Shown here: piece by piece, positions 9,141-17,335 of the stretch
Numbering within the stretch: the stretch's first letter is position 1
Layout: each line of letters starts with the position of its first letter
Source of the DNA: Vaginimicrobium propionicum
GTDB taxonomy: Bacteria > Actinomycetota > Actinomycetes > Propionibacteriales > Propionibacteriaceae
Direction of reading: 5' to 3'
DNA length: 64,000 nt
NCBI RefSeq assembly: GCF_900155645.1
Contig: NZ_LT706985.1
Coordinates: forward strand, 992,001 to 1,056,000
The notes under the pieces: model-generated
The model's input: only the letters and a program-made list of their open reading frames with translations
Databases searched by the model: none
What the model was told of the DNA's origin: nothing
Program-made: the position numbers and the translations under genes

Positions 9141-9179
9141 TTTTTAGGGATGCAGATAAGTAGTTCATCCCCTAAAAAA
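9141..9179. terminator. Bidirectional intrinsic terminator
   Basis: TTTTTAGGGAT and ATCCCCTAAAAAA form a long stem with one bulged base and runs of T or A on both sides. It lies 47 bp beyond the stop of the orphan minus-strand gene at 9227 and upstream of the ImmA/IrrE gene, separating the two transcription units. Confidence 0.65.
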
Positions 9180-9226
9180 GATCTGCGTGGGATCCGGTCA
9201 GTTGTTTGCGAAACTGCGAGGAATGC

Positions 9227-9751
9227 TTAATGGCATTGATTTGGTGGTGCTTGCCTGATTCTTTCGAGTTCAGCTCCGAGGCTACAGTCGTAAGAGCTGG
9301 TGTCCGCCTGGTGTTGCAGGCTGGTTAGATCGGTGTCGGCGGAGATAAGTCTGCTGGTTAGAGGATTTGATAAAAAATTTCCTAGATAGTGCAGTTCCCA
9401 CAATTCTTGTAAGTTGGCTCTGCGTAGCAGTCGTCCAGTACCTCGGTGGCAAATGGTAGCTAGCCGTTGATAGGTGACTTCCTCGATCTTGATTTCGAGA
9501 TTACAATCGAATATTTCAAATTCTGCGTTTGGTTGATATTTGTGGGTTTCTGCAAGAAATTGGGTTTTAAGCAAAACCTTAAGGGCACCGATTTCCAGAG
9601 AATTATTTTTGGTCACTGCCCCTAAGGTTGCGCCCGTCCTAAAATCTTCGGAGAGGTAGTCGATGTAGACGTCCTCTACCACCAAGCCCTCGCACATTTT
9701 TTGATAGTCAAGGTGTTTGCAACCCGAACAGGTGATCTCAAAAAATCTCAT
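9227..9751 (-). CDS. Uncharacterised cysteine-containing protein
   Basis: I do not recognise this 174-residue protein. It starts MRFFEITCSGCKHLDYQKMC, a cluster of three cysteines (CxxC, then C nine residues on) that could bind a metal but lacks a fourth partner nearby. The rest is soluble and mildly acidic, with no membrane segment. Start 9751 is supported by AGAAAGGG 6 bases upstream; ATG 9772 would include that ribosome binding site in the coding region. It has its own terminator and sits inside the tRNA-Leu island. Confidence 0.6.
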   Translation of the reverse strand: MRFFEITCSGCKHLDYQKMCEGLVVEDVYIDYLSEDFRTGATLGAVTKNNSLEIGALKVLLKTQFLAETHKYQPNAEFEIFDCNLEIKIEEVTYQRLATICHRGTGRLLRRANLQELWELHYLGNFLSNPLTSRLISADTDLTSLQHQADTSSYDCSLGAELERIRQAPPNQCH

Positions 9752-9971
9752 GGCGCCCTTTCTGGGAAACAAGCTGGCAGGTTAAATAAAAAACAGTTGT
9801 AGCGTGCTGCACATATTATTAATTCACCCAATTCGTAAGCGGAAGATAGCTTCCGTTATCTGTCCGCTTAGCGCGCCTTCTGGATCCCGGGGAGCTCTAT
9901 AAAATTGATAGGTGAGCTAAGCGCACTTTCATGCTAGGAACGAAAGCAGAAGAGGTTTTAGAAGGAAATTA
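9752..9971. other. Intergenic region of the island, mostly AT-rich
   Basis: Contains divergent start regions for the gene at 9751 (minus) and the micro-ORF at 9972 (plus). A TATAAAAT-like box lies near 9898-9905. The short inverted segment GGAAGATAGCTTCC at 9841-9854 could be a regulator site. No integrase or RNA gene is visible. Confidence 0.3.
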
Positions 9972-10094
9972 ATGAAGATTTACGAATTTGAGGTTAAGCG
10001 GCCAATTTTCTTCGGATTTCGTGCCCAGAACGTGCCCCCAAATGTAGCAAATATGGACATCTTGGACAATATGTCAACAGATTGGGCAATGTAA
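9972..10094 (+). CDS. Putative 40-residue small protein
   Basis: ATG 9972 is preceded at a good distance by AGAAGGAAATTA, a strong ribosome binding site. The frame runs 40 codons to TAA at 10092-10094 and encodes a soluble peptide starting MKIYEFEVKRPIFFGF and ending DNMSTDWAM. No family is recognised. It may be a real small protein or the surviving end of a lost phage or island gene, because it ends at the att-proximal edge. The stop runs into the terminator hairpin. Confidence 0.4.
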   Translation: MKIYEFEVKRPIFFGFRAQNVPPNVANMDILDNMSTDWAM

Positions 10095-10126
10095 AACCCC
10101 TAGTAGAACGGGTTTACTAGGGTTTT
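10093..10126 (-). terminator. Terminator of tRNA-Leu
   Basis: AAAACCCCTAGTA and TACTAGGGTTTT form a stem with one bulged C. Read on the minus strand it starts four bases after the tRNA CCA end and finishes in TTTT. It could also end transcription of the small ORF on the plus strand. Confidence 0.6.
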
Positions 10127-10127
10127 G

Positions 10128-10139
10128 ATTGGTGTCCGA
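10128..10139. repeat. tRNA-proximal copy of the 12-bp direct repeat (candidate att site)
   Basis: ATTGGTGTCCGA, identical to 5023-5034. It covers the 3' CCA end and part of the acceptor stem of tRNA-Leu. The two copies bound 5.1 kb of unrelated accessory genes. Confidence 0.5.
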
Positions 10140-10218
10140 GAGAGGACTTGAACCTCCATGCCCTAAATCGGGCACTAGCACCTCAAGCTAGCGCGTCTAC
10201 CTATTCCGCCACCCGGAC
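10130..10218 (-). tRNA. tRNA-Leu (GAG)
   Basis: 89 nt with encoded CCA. The acceptor stem GTCCGGG/CTCGGAC, long variable arm, anticodon arm CTAGC-TTGAGGT-GCTAG and T-loop GGTTCAAGTCC are all present. The GAG anticodon reads CUC/CUU. The 3' end is the likely integration site of the island to its left. Confidence 0.95.
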
Positions 10219-10402
10219 CTGGTGAGTTACATCCACTAGTGAGCGGACGTAAGCGAGTAAGAACAATATCACCGATTGACTCGAGTTGCGAAACCAGATG
10301 TTGTTAGCGATTAGAGCAGCTGGCTCAACGACAGCTCTTACCAGGGACACATGGTTGCATACCCGACTTTTATATGCGCCATAACGGAAGTAGTCTCGAG
10401 AT

Positions 10403-10660
10403 ATGAGCATTATTAGTTGGATTGTAATTGGTTTGATTTGTGGAGCCATCGGACGCGCAATCACCGGCAGCAAAGGAACCGGCGGCTGGCTTGGGGATTT
10501 GCTGCTAGGTATTGTCGGCGCTGTTGTTGGTGGTTTCATCGGTGAAGCGATATTCCACGCAGGGCTAGGCACTTTCTGGTCGCTACGCACCTGGATTTTG
10601 TCAGTCATCGGTTCGGTAATCGTTCTGCTGATTTACGGCAAAATCACTAGCAAAAAATAG
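10403..10660 (+). CDS. GlsB/YeaQ/YmgE family small membrane protein
   Basis: 85 residues with three hydrophobic segments rich in glycine (IVIGLICGAIGRAI, LLGIVGAVVGGFIG, ILSVIGSVIVLLIY), matching the small stress-associated membrane family PF04226, once called transglycosylase-associated. The molecular role is not known; members respond to general stress. It is monocistronic and followed by a strong terminator. Confidence 0.88.
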   Translation: MSIISWIVIGLICGAIGRAITGSKGTGGWLGDLLLGIVGAVVGGFIGEAIFHAGLGTFWSLRTWILSVIGSVIVLLIYGKITSKK

Positions 10661-10675
10661 GTTATCGATTTCTTG

Positions 10676-10710
10676 GGGTCTCGGGGTTAAAACCCGAGAC
10701 CCTTTTGTTT
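10676..10710 (+). terminator. Intrinsic terminator
   Basis: A 10-bp perfect stem, GGGTCTCGGG with CCCGAGACCC, with a 7-base loop, followed by TTTTGTTTT. It lies 15 bp after the small membrane protein gene. Confidence 0.9.
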
Positions 10711-11144
10711 TACTCGCCTCGTAAAACTTCTACTTGGCCAGCAGCTACAGCCAGTTGCTTTGCGTCATCAAATTGACTCGGATTATCAACCTGAATTAGT
10801 AGTAAACCTAGCTTGTCCAAGGTATTTATCATCGGTGGTCCCATATGGGAAAAGACAACGCGTCCCACCGCGTGTTCCCGCATGAACCTCACAATCCGAG
10901 CGTGGTGACTGCCGTGCGTACCCTCATCGTGGAGCACATCCCACCCAACTTCGTGAACTTGCCAGTCAGCGATTCGGTCACCAACTATCGTGGCGATAGC
11001 CATTCGAGGAGCACGCCCAAATCTAGGTTCTAGGCCGCCCTCAGGCGTGACCGGCAACGCAACCACGACACCATTTTCTTTGTCCATAGTTAAACTCACA
11101 TTCAGCAATAGCTGTTGCTTATTATTTTCACTACCAATTTTCAC
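10710..11144 (-). CDS. NifB/NifX-like domain protein (dinitrogenase cofactor family)
   Basis: Belongs to PF02579, small proteins that carry or help assemble metal clusters. Visible are VVVALPVTPEGGLEPRFGRAPRMAI and the histidine-rich turn GTHGSHHARIVRFM, ending FDDAKQLAVAAG. No nif genes are nearby, so a nitrogenase role is unlikely and the true job is unknown. The start is uncertain: ATG 11144 (144 aa) or the internal ATG 11087 (125 aa) where homology begins; neither has a convincing ribosome binding site. It lies just downstream of dprA. Confidence 0.75.
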   Translation of the reverse strand: MKIGSENNKQQLLLNVSLTMDKENGVVVALPVTPEGGLEPRFGRAPRMAIATIVGDRIADWQVHEVGWDVLHDEGTHGSHHARIVRFMREHAVGRVVFSHMGPPMINTLDKLGLLLIQVDNPSQFDDAKQLAVAAGQVEVLRGE

Positions 11145-11150
11145 ATTAGG

Positions 11151-12314
11151 TCAAAAATACTCCGGCAACTTTTGACTGTGCACTAAGCCCCAGCGTCCGG
11201 CATCATCATGATCAACTTGTCCCCTCATCGACAACTCAGCTAAGCGAGAGAAAGTCATAGACATTGGCATTCCACAAGCTATAGATATTTGCTCGGGTGT
11301 TACTCTTCCGTGAGCGGGTAAAGCTTCCCGAACGAGCTTCAAATCTTCTGGCAGTAGATCGAATGCCCGCTGAGGCCCGTCCTCAGGCAGATCAGGGATC
11401 GCACCAAGATGATTCATCAAAGCAAGCACTTCATCAGCACAAGTAACGAGAGTAGCTCTAGAATCCCTAATCAGTCGGTGACAGCCAACCGACATCGACG
11501 AGTCAACAGACCCTGGCATCGCCATCACCAAACGCCCTAACGAGTCAGCCCAATTAGCAGTATTTAGAGCACCTGACCTACTTGCCGCCTCAATCACTAA
11601 CACGGCATTAGAAAGCGCTGCGATAAGACGGTTTCTCGCCAAGAAACCGCGTCTATTTTGGCGAAGCAGTGGGGGCACTTCAGAACAAACTGCGAATCGA
11701 CTAGCCATTTTATTGAATATTGGCAGATTAGATTTAGGGTAACATTCATCTAATCCCCCGGCGTAAACACCGATGGTCGAGCCTGTGGCTAGCCCACCAC
11801 GGTGAGCGGCAGCGTCGATACCGTAGGCGCCGCCGGAGACAATGGTCAAACAGTTGTAGTCGTTGCTGGCTAGCTCGGCAGCAATTTCTGTCGCTATCCT
11901 CGCTCCGTATCTGGTCGCAGCTCTAGATCCGACAATAGCGACACTGTTTTGGGTGATTTCGTCCAATCTGGCAGGGCCTATTACCCACACGCCAAACGGA
12001 CGACCGCACATCTGCCCGACCGGCTGACATTCATCAAGGTCATTGAGTTGCAGCGGCCACTCTTCGTCACCAGGGATGACCAGGCGCATTTTCAGGTTTT
12101 CAGCAACCTCAATCATTTTCTCAACATCAACGGCTGCCGCTCGCATACCCCAAGCAGAGTCATCATCTAACCGCTTGAGTGCAGCTAGCACCTCCGGTGC
12201 ACCCTCCTCATCAACCATGCTGTTTAGCCGCTCGTCGCCGGGCATGACGATGTAGCTCAACGCTGCTCTGGCACGACGCTCCGGTGTCCATACATCAGAT
12301 TTTGTCTGGTTCAT
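11151..12314 (-). CDS. dprA: DNA-processing protein DprA
   Basis: Binds incoming single-stranded DNA and loads RecA during natural transformation, in the cytosol. The 387-residue protein carries the Rossmann-like DprA core (VAIVGSRAATRYGARIATEI, then IVSGGAYGIDAAAHRGGL, and AASRSGALNTANWA) and a C-terminal winged-helix-like part. I chose ATG 12314, which overlaps the comM stop as ATGA. The adjacent comM and yraN form the usual actinobacterial cluster. Competence itself is not shown by this window. Confidence 0.95.
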   Translation of the reverse strand: MNQTKSDVWTPERRARAALSYIVMPGDERLNSMVDEEGAPEVLAALKRLDDDSAWGMRAAAVDVEKMIEVAENLKMRLVIPGDEEWPLQLNDLDECQPVGQMCGRPFGVWVIGPARLDEITQNSVAIVGSRAATRYGARIATEIAAELASNDYNCLTIVSGGAYGIDAAAHRGGLATGSTIGVYAGGLDECYPKSNLPIFNKMASRFAVCSEVPPLLRQNRRGFLARNRLIAALSNAVLVIEAASRSGALNTANWADSLGRLVMAMPGSVDSSMSVGCHRLIRDSRATLVTCADEVLALMNHLGAIPDLPEDGPQRAFDLLPEDLKLVREALPAHGRVTPEQISIACGMPMSMTFSRLAELSMRGQVDHDDAGRWGLVHSQKLPEYF

Positions 12315-13834
12315 ACACACACTCCGCATTCATCACCGACCCGCAAGGACATAGCACCCATAAGGTCTTCTTTTCTAGGTTTTGGCGCCCCCGCTAAATC
12401 AGCTAGCGTCCAAGCAACACGAACTACCTTGTCGATACCGCGTCCCGATAAGCGACCACGTTGAATTGCAGTCTCTAATAACTCCATACCCTCTGGCCTC
12501 GGCAATGTTTTTAAGGCGTACCCAGGTATTTCGCTATTGAGCCGCCACCCAGTTTCCCTGAGCCGATGGGCTTGACGACATCTAGCTTCTGCAACTCGCT
12601 GCGCAACGACAGCGCTTGATTCGGACTTACCCATCTCGGATCTAGTCAAAGCCACGCTAGCCGGGCGCATTTGCACCTGAATATCTATGCGGTCAAGTAC
12701 CGGCCCCGAAACCTTCTCACGATACCGTTTCACCGCCATCGGAGAACAGGTGCAGGTCGCACCACGCACCCCATAGCGTCCGCACGGACACGGGTTAGCA
12801 GCCATAACTAGCTGAAATCTGGCTGGAAAAGTGACTTGCCCTAGCGACCTTGCGATAGAAACTTCACCGGACTCCAACGGCGTCCTTAATGCGTCTAGGC
12901 ATCGCATCGAGAACTCGGGTGCCTCATCTAGGAATAGCACTCCCCTATGCGCCATCGAAATGGCTCCTGGCTTGGCAATTCGGGCTCCTCCGCCAATCAG
13001 CGCGGCCATCGAGGCGTTGTGGTGCGGTTGAGAAAATGGTGGACGCGTTATTAGCCCGCCACTCAAATCAGCGCCGACAAGTGAGTGCAGAGCCGAAACC
13101 TCCAAAGATTCCTCATCATTGAGATCTGGCAAGATTGACGGCAATCGTTTGGCCAGCATTGTTTTACCCACCCCAGGCGGACCTTGCAGATAGATATGGT
13201 GTCGCCCGGCAGCAGCAACCTCTAAAGCCCAAGCGGCGGCAGGTTGACCAACAACATCAGCTAAATCAGGTTTGACATCTTGAACAAGTGCCCTAGCTGC
13301 TGGCTCAATATCGTAATGGGTTGGCCGCCCATACAGCGTCTCTACTAGATCAGCAATACTGGCTACTGGCCAGATGTTTAGCCCCTTGACTAGCTCTGCT
13401 TCGCGTAACTGATTAGCAGGAACGACAGCAGTCGATATACCGGAGCGTTTGGCTCCAAGGAGAGCAGGCAATAAACCATCAACGCGCCTAACCCGCCCAT
13501 CTAAACCAAGTTCACCCAAGAATACGGTTTGCGCGGGGATACTTTGTGGCACTACCTCGGCGGCAGCCAGCACCGCAGCAACAATCGCTAAATCATAGTG
13601 ACTACCAGCTTTAGGCAAAGCGGCGGGAGTCAAGTTGATAGTTAATAATTGGTTTGGCCATTGCAGGCCGGCTCCAGCGACGGCAGCTCGACAACGATCT
13701 CTAGCCTCATAGAGGGCGGTATCTGGCAATCCGATGAGAATAGTTCGCGGCAGACCAGCGCCGAGCGCAGCCTCAACTTCTACTACTGTAGCTTGGGTGC
13801 CGACTAAAGCCATTGAGGTGGCTGAGGCACTCAT
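12311..13834 (-). CDS. comM: ComM/YifB family Mg-chelatase-like AAA+ ATPase
   Basis: Helicase-like AAA+ protein that promotes branch migration during transformation. It has 507 residues: an N-terminal Lon-protease-like fold domain (to about 170), Walker A GPPGVGKT near 220, the sensor and zinc-like run CPCGRYGVRGATCTCSP, and a C-terminal Mg_chelatase_C region (GRGIDKVVRVAWTLADLAG). It overlaps yraN upstream and dprA downstream by four bases each, so all three are probably translated together. Confidence 0.95.
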   Translation of the reverse strand: MSASATSMALVGTQATVVEVEAALGAGLPRTILIGLPDTALYEARDRCRAAVAGAGLQWPNQLLTINLTPAALPKAGSHYDLAIVAAVLAAAEVVPQSIPAQTVFLGELGLDGRVRRVDGLLPALLGAKRSGISTAVVPANQLREAELVKGLNIWPVASIADLVETLYGRPTHYDIEPAARALVQDVKPDLADVVGQPAAAWALEVAAAGRHHIYLQGPPGVGKTMLAKRLPSILPDLNDEESLEVSALHSLVGADLSGGLITRPPFSQPHHNASMAALIGGGARIAKPGAISMAHRGVLFLDEAPEFSMRCLDALRTPLESGEVSIARSLGQVTFPARFQLVMAANPCPCGRYGVRGATCTCSPMAVKRYREKVSGPVLDRIDIQVQMRPASVALTRSEMGKSESSAVVAQRVAEARCRQAHRLRETGWRLNSEIPGYALKTLPRPEGMELLETAIQRGRLSGRGIDKVVRVAWTLADLAGAPKPRKEDLMGAMSLRVGDECGVCV

Positions 13835-14211
13835 CGAGCACCACCAATGTTTTTGACATGCCTAATCAGCGGGCTAAAACCACGTCTTAATAAAATGGCT
13901 ACCCCGTCCACCCTTAAACCTCGGTAAGGCAAATCAAGGTTGGCTGCCCACCGCGCAGCCAAGCGAGACAGTCTGGCGGCTTTGTCAAAAGTTATGGCCT
14001 CCAGCGGGTCGCCGTAACCCAAACCTGAGCGCGTCTTTACCTCGACAACAACGGCCGTTGGTGGCCCGGCAGCAACCGGCTCAAGGGCACCAATATCTAT
14101 TTCGCCAAAATCGCAACGCCAATTACGGGTGATGACCCGCCAGCCGAGTGAGTTCAAATAGTCTTTGGCAATATCTTCGCCATTACGTCCAACTAACAAA
14201 GCATTTCTCAT
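13831..14211 (-). CDS. yraN: YraN family endonuclease-like protein (UPF0102)
   Basis: 126 residues with the PD-(D/E)XK-like core of UPF0102: GEDIAKDYLNSLGWRVITRN, then GEIDIGA and VVVEVKTRS. Its physiological role is unsettled. It is first in the yraN-comM-dprA operon, with an ATGA overlap into comM. Confidence 0.92.
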   Translation of the reverse strand: MRNALLVGRNGEDIAKDYLNSLGWRVITRNWRCDFGEIDIGALEPVAAGPPTAVVVEVKTRSGLGYGDPLEAITFDKAARLSRLAARWAANLDLPYRGLRVDGVAILLRRGFSPLIRHVKNIGGAR

Positions 14212-14259
14212 GGCCAGATTATGGACGTCAGGCCACTAATGCGTCAGTTATCCACAGGG

Positions 14260-14571
14260 TTAATTTCGATCAGGGATTTGAAGATCACGGTGCTGGAGCT
14301 CTTCGATTGAAACGTCACGGAAAGTCAGTACCTTGGCAGACTTCACAAATCTCGCTGGTCGATACATATCCCATACCCAAGCGTCTGCCATCGAAACCTC
14401 GTAGTAGACGTCGCCACCTTCAGTGCGTACCTTCAAATCAACCGCATTGCATAGATAGAAACGGCGCTCAGTCTCGACGGCGTAGGTGAAGATATCAACT
14501 ACGTCCTTGTACTCTCGGTAAAGCTCGAGCTCAAGTCGGTTCTCGTAACTTTCCAAATCCTCAGCGCTCAT
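14260..14571 (-). CDS. DUF2469 family protein
   Basis: 103-residue acidic protein of DUF2469, found almost only in actinobacteria and typically after rnhB. Characteristic runs are MSAEDLESYENRLELELYRE and the central YLCNAVDLKV. Function is unknown. It starts 10 bp after the rnhB stop, so it belongs to the lepB-rnhB operon. Confidence 0.92.
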   Translation of the reverse strand: MSAEDLESYENRLELELYREYKDVVDIFTYAVETERRFYLCNAVDLKVRTEGGDVYYEVSMADAWVWDMYRPARFVKSAKVLTFRDVSIEELQHRDLQIPDRN

Positions 14572-14581
14572 CGCACATATC

Positions 14582-15196
14582 TTAGTGCCTTTTGACGGCT
14601 CGCTGCACGTTTGCGTAACTGAATCGATGAATTTCGCATGGCCCCATTTCAGTCAGTCTTTGGGTATGTAACTTCGTCACATACCCTTTATGCACGCCGA
14701 ACCCGTAACCGGGATATTTAGCGTCAAGCTCAATCATCAACCGATCACGACGCACTTTAGCCACTATTGACGCAGCTGCCACACATTGCGCGATTTGGTC
14801 GCCCTTCCACAACGCCAAAGACTCCATAGGTAGACCTGGAACAAAGAAACCATCAGTTAAAGCAAAATTGGGTTGCGGATCTAGTCGCAGCAGGGCTCTT
14901 CTAAGCCCCTGCAAATCTGCTTCTTGCATTCCTAAGGCATCACACTGTGCAGGTGATATTTCCACTGACGCGACCGCCTGGGCGTTGGCCAGAATCTGGT
15001 CGTAGAGACGATTGCGTTGAGCAGCAGTCAACAATTTAGAATCCTTCAACCCGTCAATGTGGCGTTTTGAATCGGTGGACAAAATAACGGCAGCCGCAAC
15101 TAGCGGGCCGGCACAGGCGCCGCGTCCAGCTTCGTCCGCGCCAGCAATACGGTCAAACCCGGCTTTAGCCAGAGCTTCCTCGTAGGGATAGATCAT
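14582..15196 (-). CDS. rnhB: Ribonuclease HII
   Basis: Removes RNA from RNA/DNA hybrids and single ribonucleotides from DNA. It has 204 residues, with the catalytic start IAGADEAGRGACAGP (D21, E22) and later metal-ligand Asp residues in the D-G-F region. It overlaps lepB by four bases (ATGA). Confidence 0.96.
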   Translation of the reverse strand: MIYPYEEALAKAGFDRIAGADEAGRGACAGPLVAAAVILSTDSKRHIDGLKDSKLLTAAQRNRLYDQILANAQAVASVEISPAQCDALGMQEADLQGLRRALLRLDPQPNFALTDGFFVPGLPMESLALWKGDQIAQCVAAASIVAKVRRDRLMIELDAKYPGYGFGVHKGYVTKLHTQRLTEMGPCEIHRFSYANVQRAVKRH

Positions 15197-16017
15197 TTGC
15201 AGGTATTGCCGCTTAGCACTGGGGCTTCGGGTGCTGGCTCAGTAGGGTCTGGAATGTCAGCAAATGTTGCCGGACGTGTTAAACCGTGGGTTCGATTAAA
15301 CGGCAGAACAACTGCTTTTACCGGGCCGACTACAGCATCTTGGGGAATAAACCCAGCCCAGCCCGTGCCTTGGGCGGATACTTCGCACATGTGGATTCTA
15401 GAATCCCCTGATCTGTCGCGGTGATCGCCCATAACGAAGATATGATCTGCAGGCACAGTGACATCGAAAGATATCTCGGACGGCGCTACTCGCGAGCCGT
15501 CTGGGTTGCGGTAGAGGTAGTCATCTTCGGTTAGCTCTTTTCCATTTACCGTCAATTTGCCATTCGGACTACAGCATTTGACGTTGTCACCTGGCAATCC
15601 GATAACCCTTTTTACCAAGTAAGAGTGCTCAGAATTAGGCAGCAGGCCAATCTTCTCTAATCCGCGTAGGAAAGGGCTAGTGGTGATTTGCGGCCCACCC
15701 AACCAATTGTTTTTGTCCTCGAAAACTACCACGTCGCCGCGAGACCAATCGGCTACCCGGACGGCAGCAATACGGTCGCGTAGCTGAAGGGTTTGCTCCA
15801 TGGACCCGGAAGGAACGCGAAAAATCTGGAAAATAAACGCCCTAGCTAAAGCAACAATTATGAGGGCAACCAAAACCGTCAAGAACACCTGAACGAGGTT
15901 GACCAACATGCGCCGCCAAAAACTCTGGCTAGCCTTAGGAGGCGCCGGGACAGGCGCCGGATTTCCGCTGGGGTCGAAATCCTCGAACTTCGTCCGCTCA
16001 CCCGTATCATTCACCAC
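15193..16017 (-). CDS. lepB: Signal peptidase I
   Basis: Membrane-bound serine protease that cleaves Sec and Tat signal peptides. The 274 residues comprise a Pro-rich cytosolic N-terminus, one membrane helix (about 38-65), catalytic S72 in VPSGSMEQTL and K136 in YLVKRVIGLPGD, and a C-terminal GDHRDRSGDSR block. In actinobacteria rplS usually lies upstream; here that position is taken by the restriction locus. Confidence 0.96.
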   Translation of the reverse strand: MVNDTGERTKFEDFDPSGNPAPVPAPPKASQSFWRRMLVNLVQVFLTVLVALIIVALARAFIFQIFRVPSGSMEQTLQLRDRIAAVRVADWSRGDVVVFEDKNNWLGGPQITTSPFLRGLEKIGLLPNSEHSYLVKRVIGLPGDNVKCCSPNGKLTVNGKELTEDDYLYRNPDGSRVAPSEISFDVTVPADHIFVMGDHRDRSGDSRIHMCEVSAQGTGWAGFIPQDAVVGPVKAVVLPFNRTHGLTRPATFADIPDPTEPAPEAPVLSGNTCK

Positions 16018-16424
16018 TCTAGGCTAGCTCAACCAGGCCAAAACGCTTAGCTGGTGGCGCGGGGGCGAACCGACGCTCCCCCGATGACTGCAAAGCCCAC
16101 GCCACCCAGCCAAAGGGGCGAAGACGTCCCGCCCCACTTCGGAAACCTAAGCAAGGGCGCCAAAACGCCGCCTACTCCTCAGACTCACTACGTTCAATAA
16201 ACATTGGCGACAATAAGGTCGTACATCTGTTCCGGGTCTGAGTGGGGTGCTAGACAGAGGGCGAACTTGGCGGGCACACCAAGCTAATCAGTTGCGGCAA
16301 CTGAATGAAACCGCTCTTCACAAGGGAAAACAGCCTAGAATCAGGCGAATTTCAGCCTCCAAACGTCCAGCAAGAGAGTTTCCGCACACTAGGTAGTAGC
16401 GAAACCAGTGAAAGGAGCAGCAAA
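16018..16424. other. Gene-free junction between lepB and the restriction locus
   Basis: Holds no convincing gene. 16051-16109 can fold into a nested structure: outer stem CTGGTGGCG/CGCCACCCAG, and an inner hairpin pairing CGGGGGCG with CGCTCCCCCG. Nearer the next gene are two short hairpins, CTTGG/CCAAG (16266-16283) and CAGTTG/CAACTG (16289-16303). These could be operator or attenuator sites for the restriction operon. This is inference from pairing only. Confidence 0.4.
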
Positions 16425-16910
16425 ATGCTGAAGGAAATCGCCAAAGAAGAAGAAACCAATCTGTCGTTCAAGATGTCGATGGTGGACGGAACAGTGGCGG
16501 CAGACAATCTGATTGAGATAGTCGCCTGGCTGTTTAATGACCGAGATTACGTTAACTACACGCCCGAACAGGCACTTGAGAAGAGAATCGAGTGCTGCTG
16601 TAACGTGGCCGGGAACTTTCAAGAACATTTAGCCGGATATGTGCAAATAAGTGGGGGCTGGGACTACCGCGAGGACGACCCTGACATTGTGGAACTCCTC
16701 ACCCACCCAGACCGCGCTACTGTAATTCCACTAAGCTCCTGGAGACACCCAGTACCGCTAGTGCTCGTGCGCACACTCTACGCCCCGCACTCCGATATCC
16801 CACCGGTGCAAGGTGACGTGATCTGGATTGACCCCCTGGACGATAAGCGAATGCTGGATTCGTTACACAAGGCCCAAATAATCACCTTCACCACCAAAGA
16901 AACATGGTGA
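16425..16910 (+). CDS. Unrecognised protein leading the type I restriction operon
   Basis: 161 residues from ATG 16425, which has AAAGGAG 7 bases upstream; a longer frame from 16305 lacks this support. The protein is soluble and acidic, with an ECCCNVAGNF cysteine cluster in the middle and a C-terminal VQGDVIWIDPLDDKRMLDSL run. I cannot place it in a family. It lies on the same strand 425 bp before hsdR, so it may be an accessory or regulatory part of the restriction system, or cargo brought with it. Confidence 0.6.
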   Translation: MLKEIAKEEETNLSFKMSMVDGTVAADNLIEIVAWLFNDRDYVNYTPEQALEKRIECCCNVAGNFQEHLAGYVQISGGWDYREDDPDIVELLTHPDRATVIPLSSWRHPVPLVLVRTLYAPHSDIPPVQGDVIWIDPLDDKRMLDSLHKAQIITFTTKETW

Positions 16911-17236
16911 GAGCCCGGAATCGGCTGGGTGTCCGACGACCCATCAAAAGTGACCAAATGACCAGCTACACGAATAGACAAGGTTTCCCCCGAGAGGTGA
17001 CCCCCACCGTTACCAATGGCACCCGATTCGCTGATGGGCATGGTTGCGCTGCGCATATTTCAGCAATCGGGGCGTCGTGTTTGGCGCCATACACAGCAGC
17101 CACCGTGATAACGTGCAGACAGGTAGTTCGAGATCGCAACCAATACCTGAGCCGTAATTCTGGGAACGTACAGAGCAGACGATCCTCCAGGAACATCGAA
17201 CTCGACGAAAGCGGCCAACGCAGAAGAGGTGCAGCG
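16911..17236. other. Spacer before hsdR
   Basis: No recognised gene. A frame is open from 16904 to 17335, but its predicted protein is rich in Arg/Ser with little hydrophobic core and shows no domain; minus-strand frames look no better. It may hold a promoter for hsdR. Confidence 0.35.
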
Positions 17237-17335
17237 ATGGACATCACATTACAGCTGCTATGGGGAATCCTCCGCGACGCAGCTCCCGGCTGCGGCATCG
17301 CCGACAGCTGTGAGCAGGAGTTAGTGAGCCAATAA
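17237..17335 (+). CDS. Putative 32-residue peptide coupled to hsdR
   Basis: ATG 17237 follows AGAAGAGG with 8-base spacing. The 32-codon frame (MDITLQLLWGILRDAAPG at the N-terminus) ends in TAATG, the A being shared with the hsdR start. This suggests a leader peptide whose translation couples to hsdR, or only a ribosome-delivery frame. No family is recognised. Confidence 0.35.
   Translation: MDITLQLLWGILRDAAPGCGIADSCEQELVSQ

Noticed and set aside
16904-17335. 143-codon frame between the first gene and hsdR
   Set aside because: Arg/Ser-rich product without a domain or hydrophobic core. I kept only its last 32 codons as a possible leader because of the TAATG overlap.
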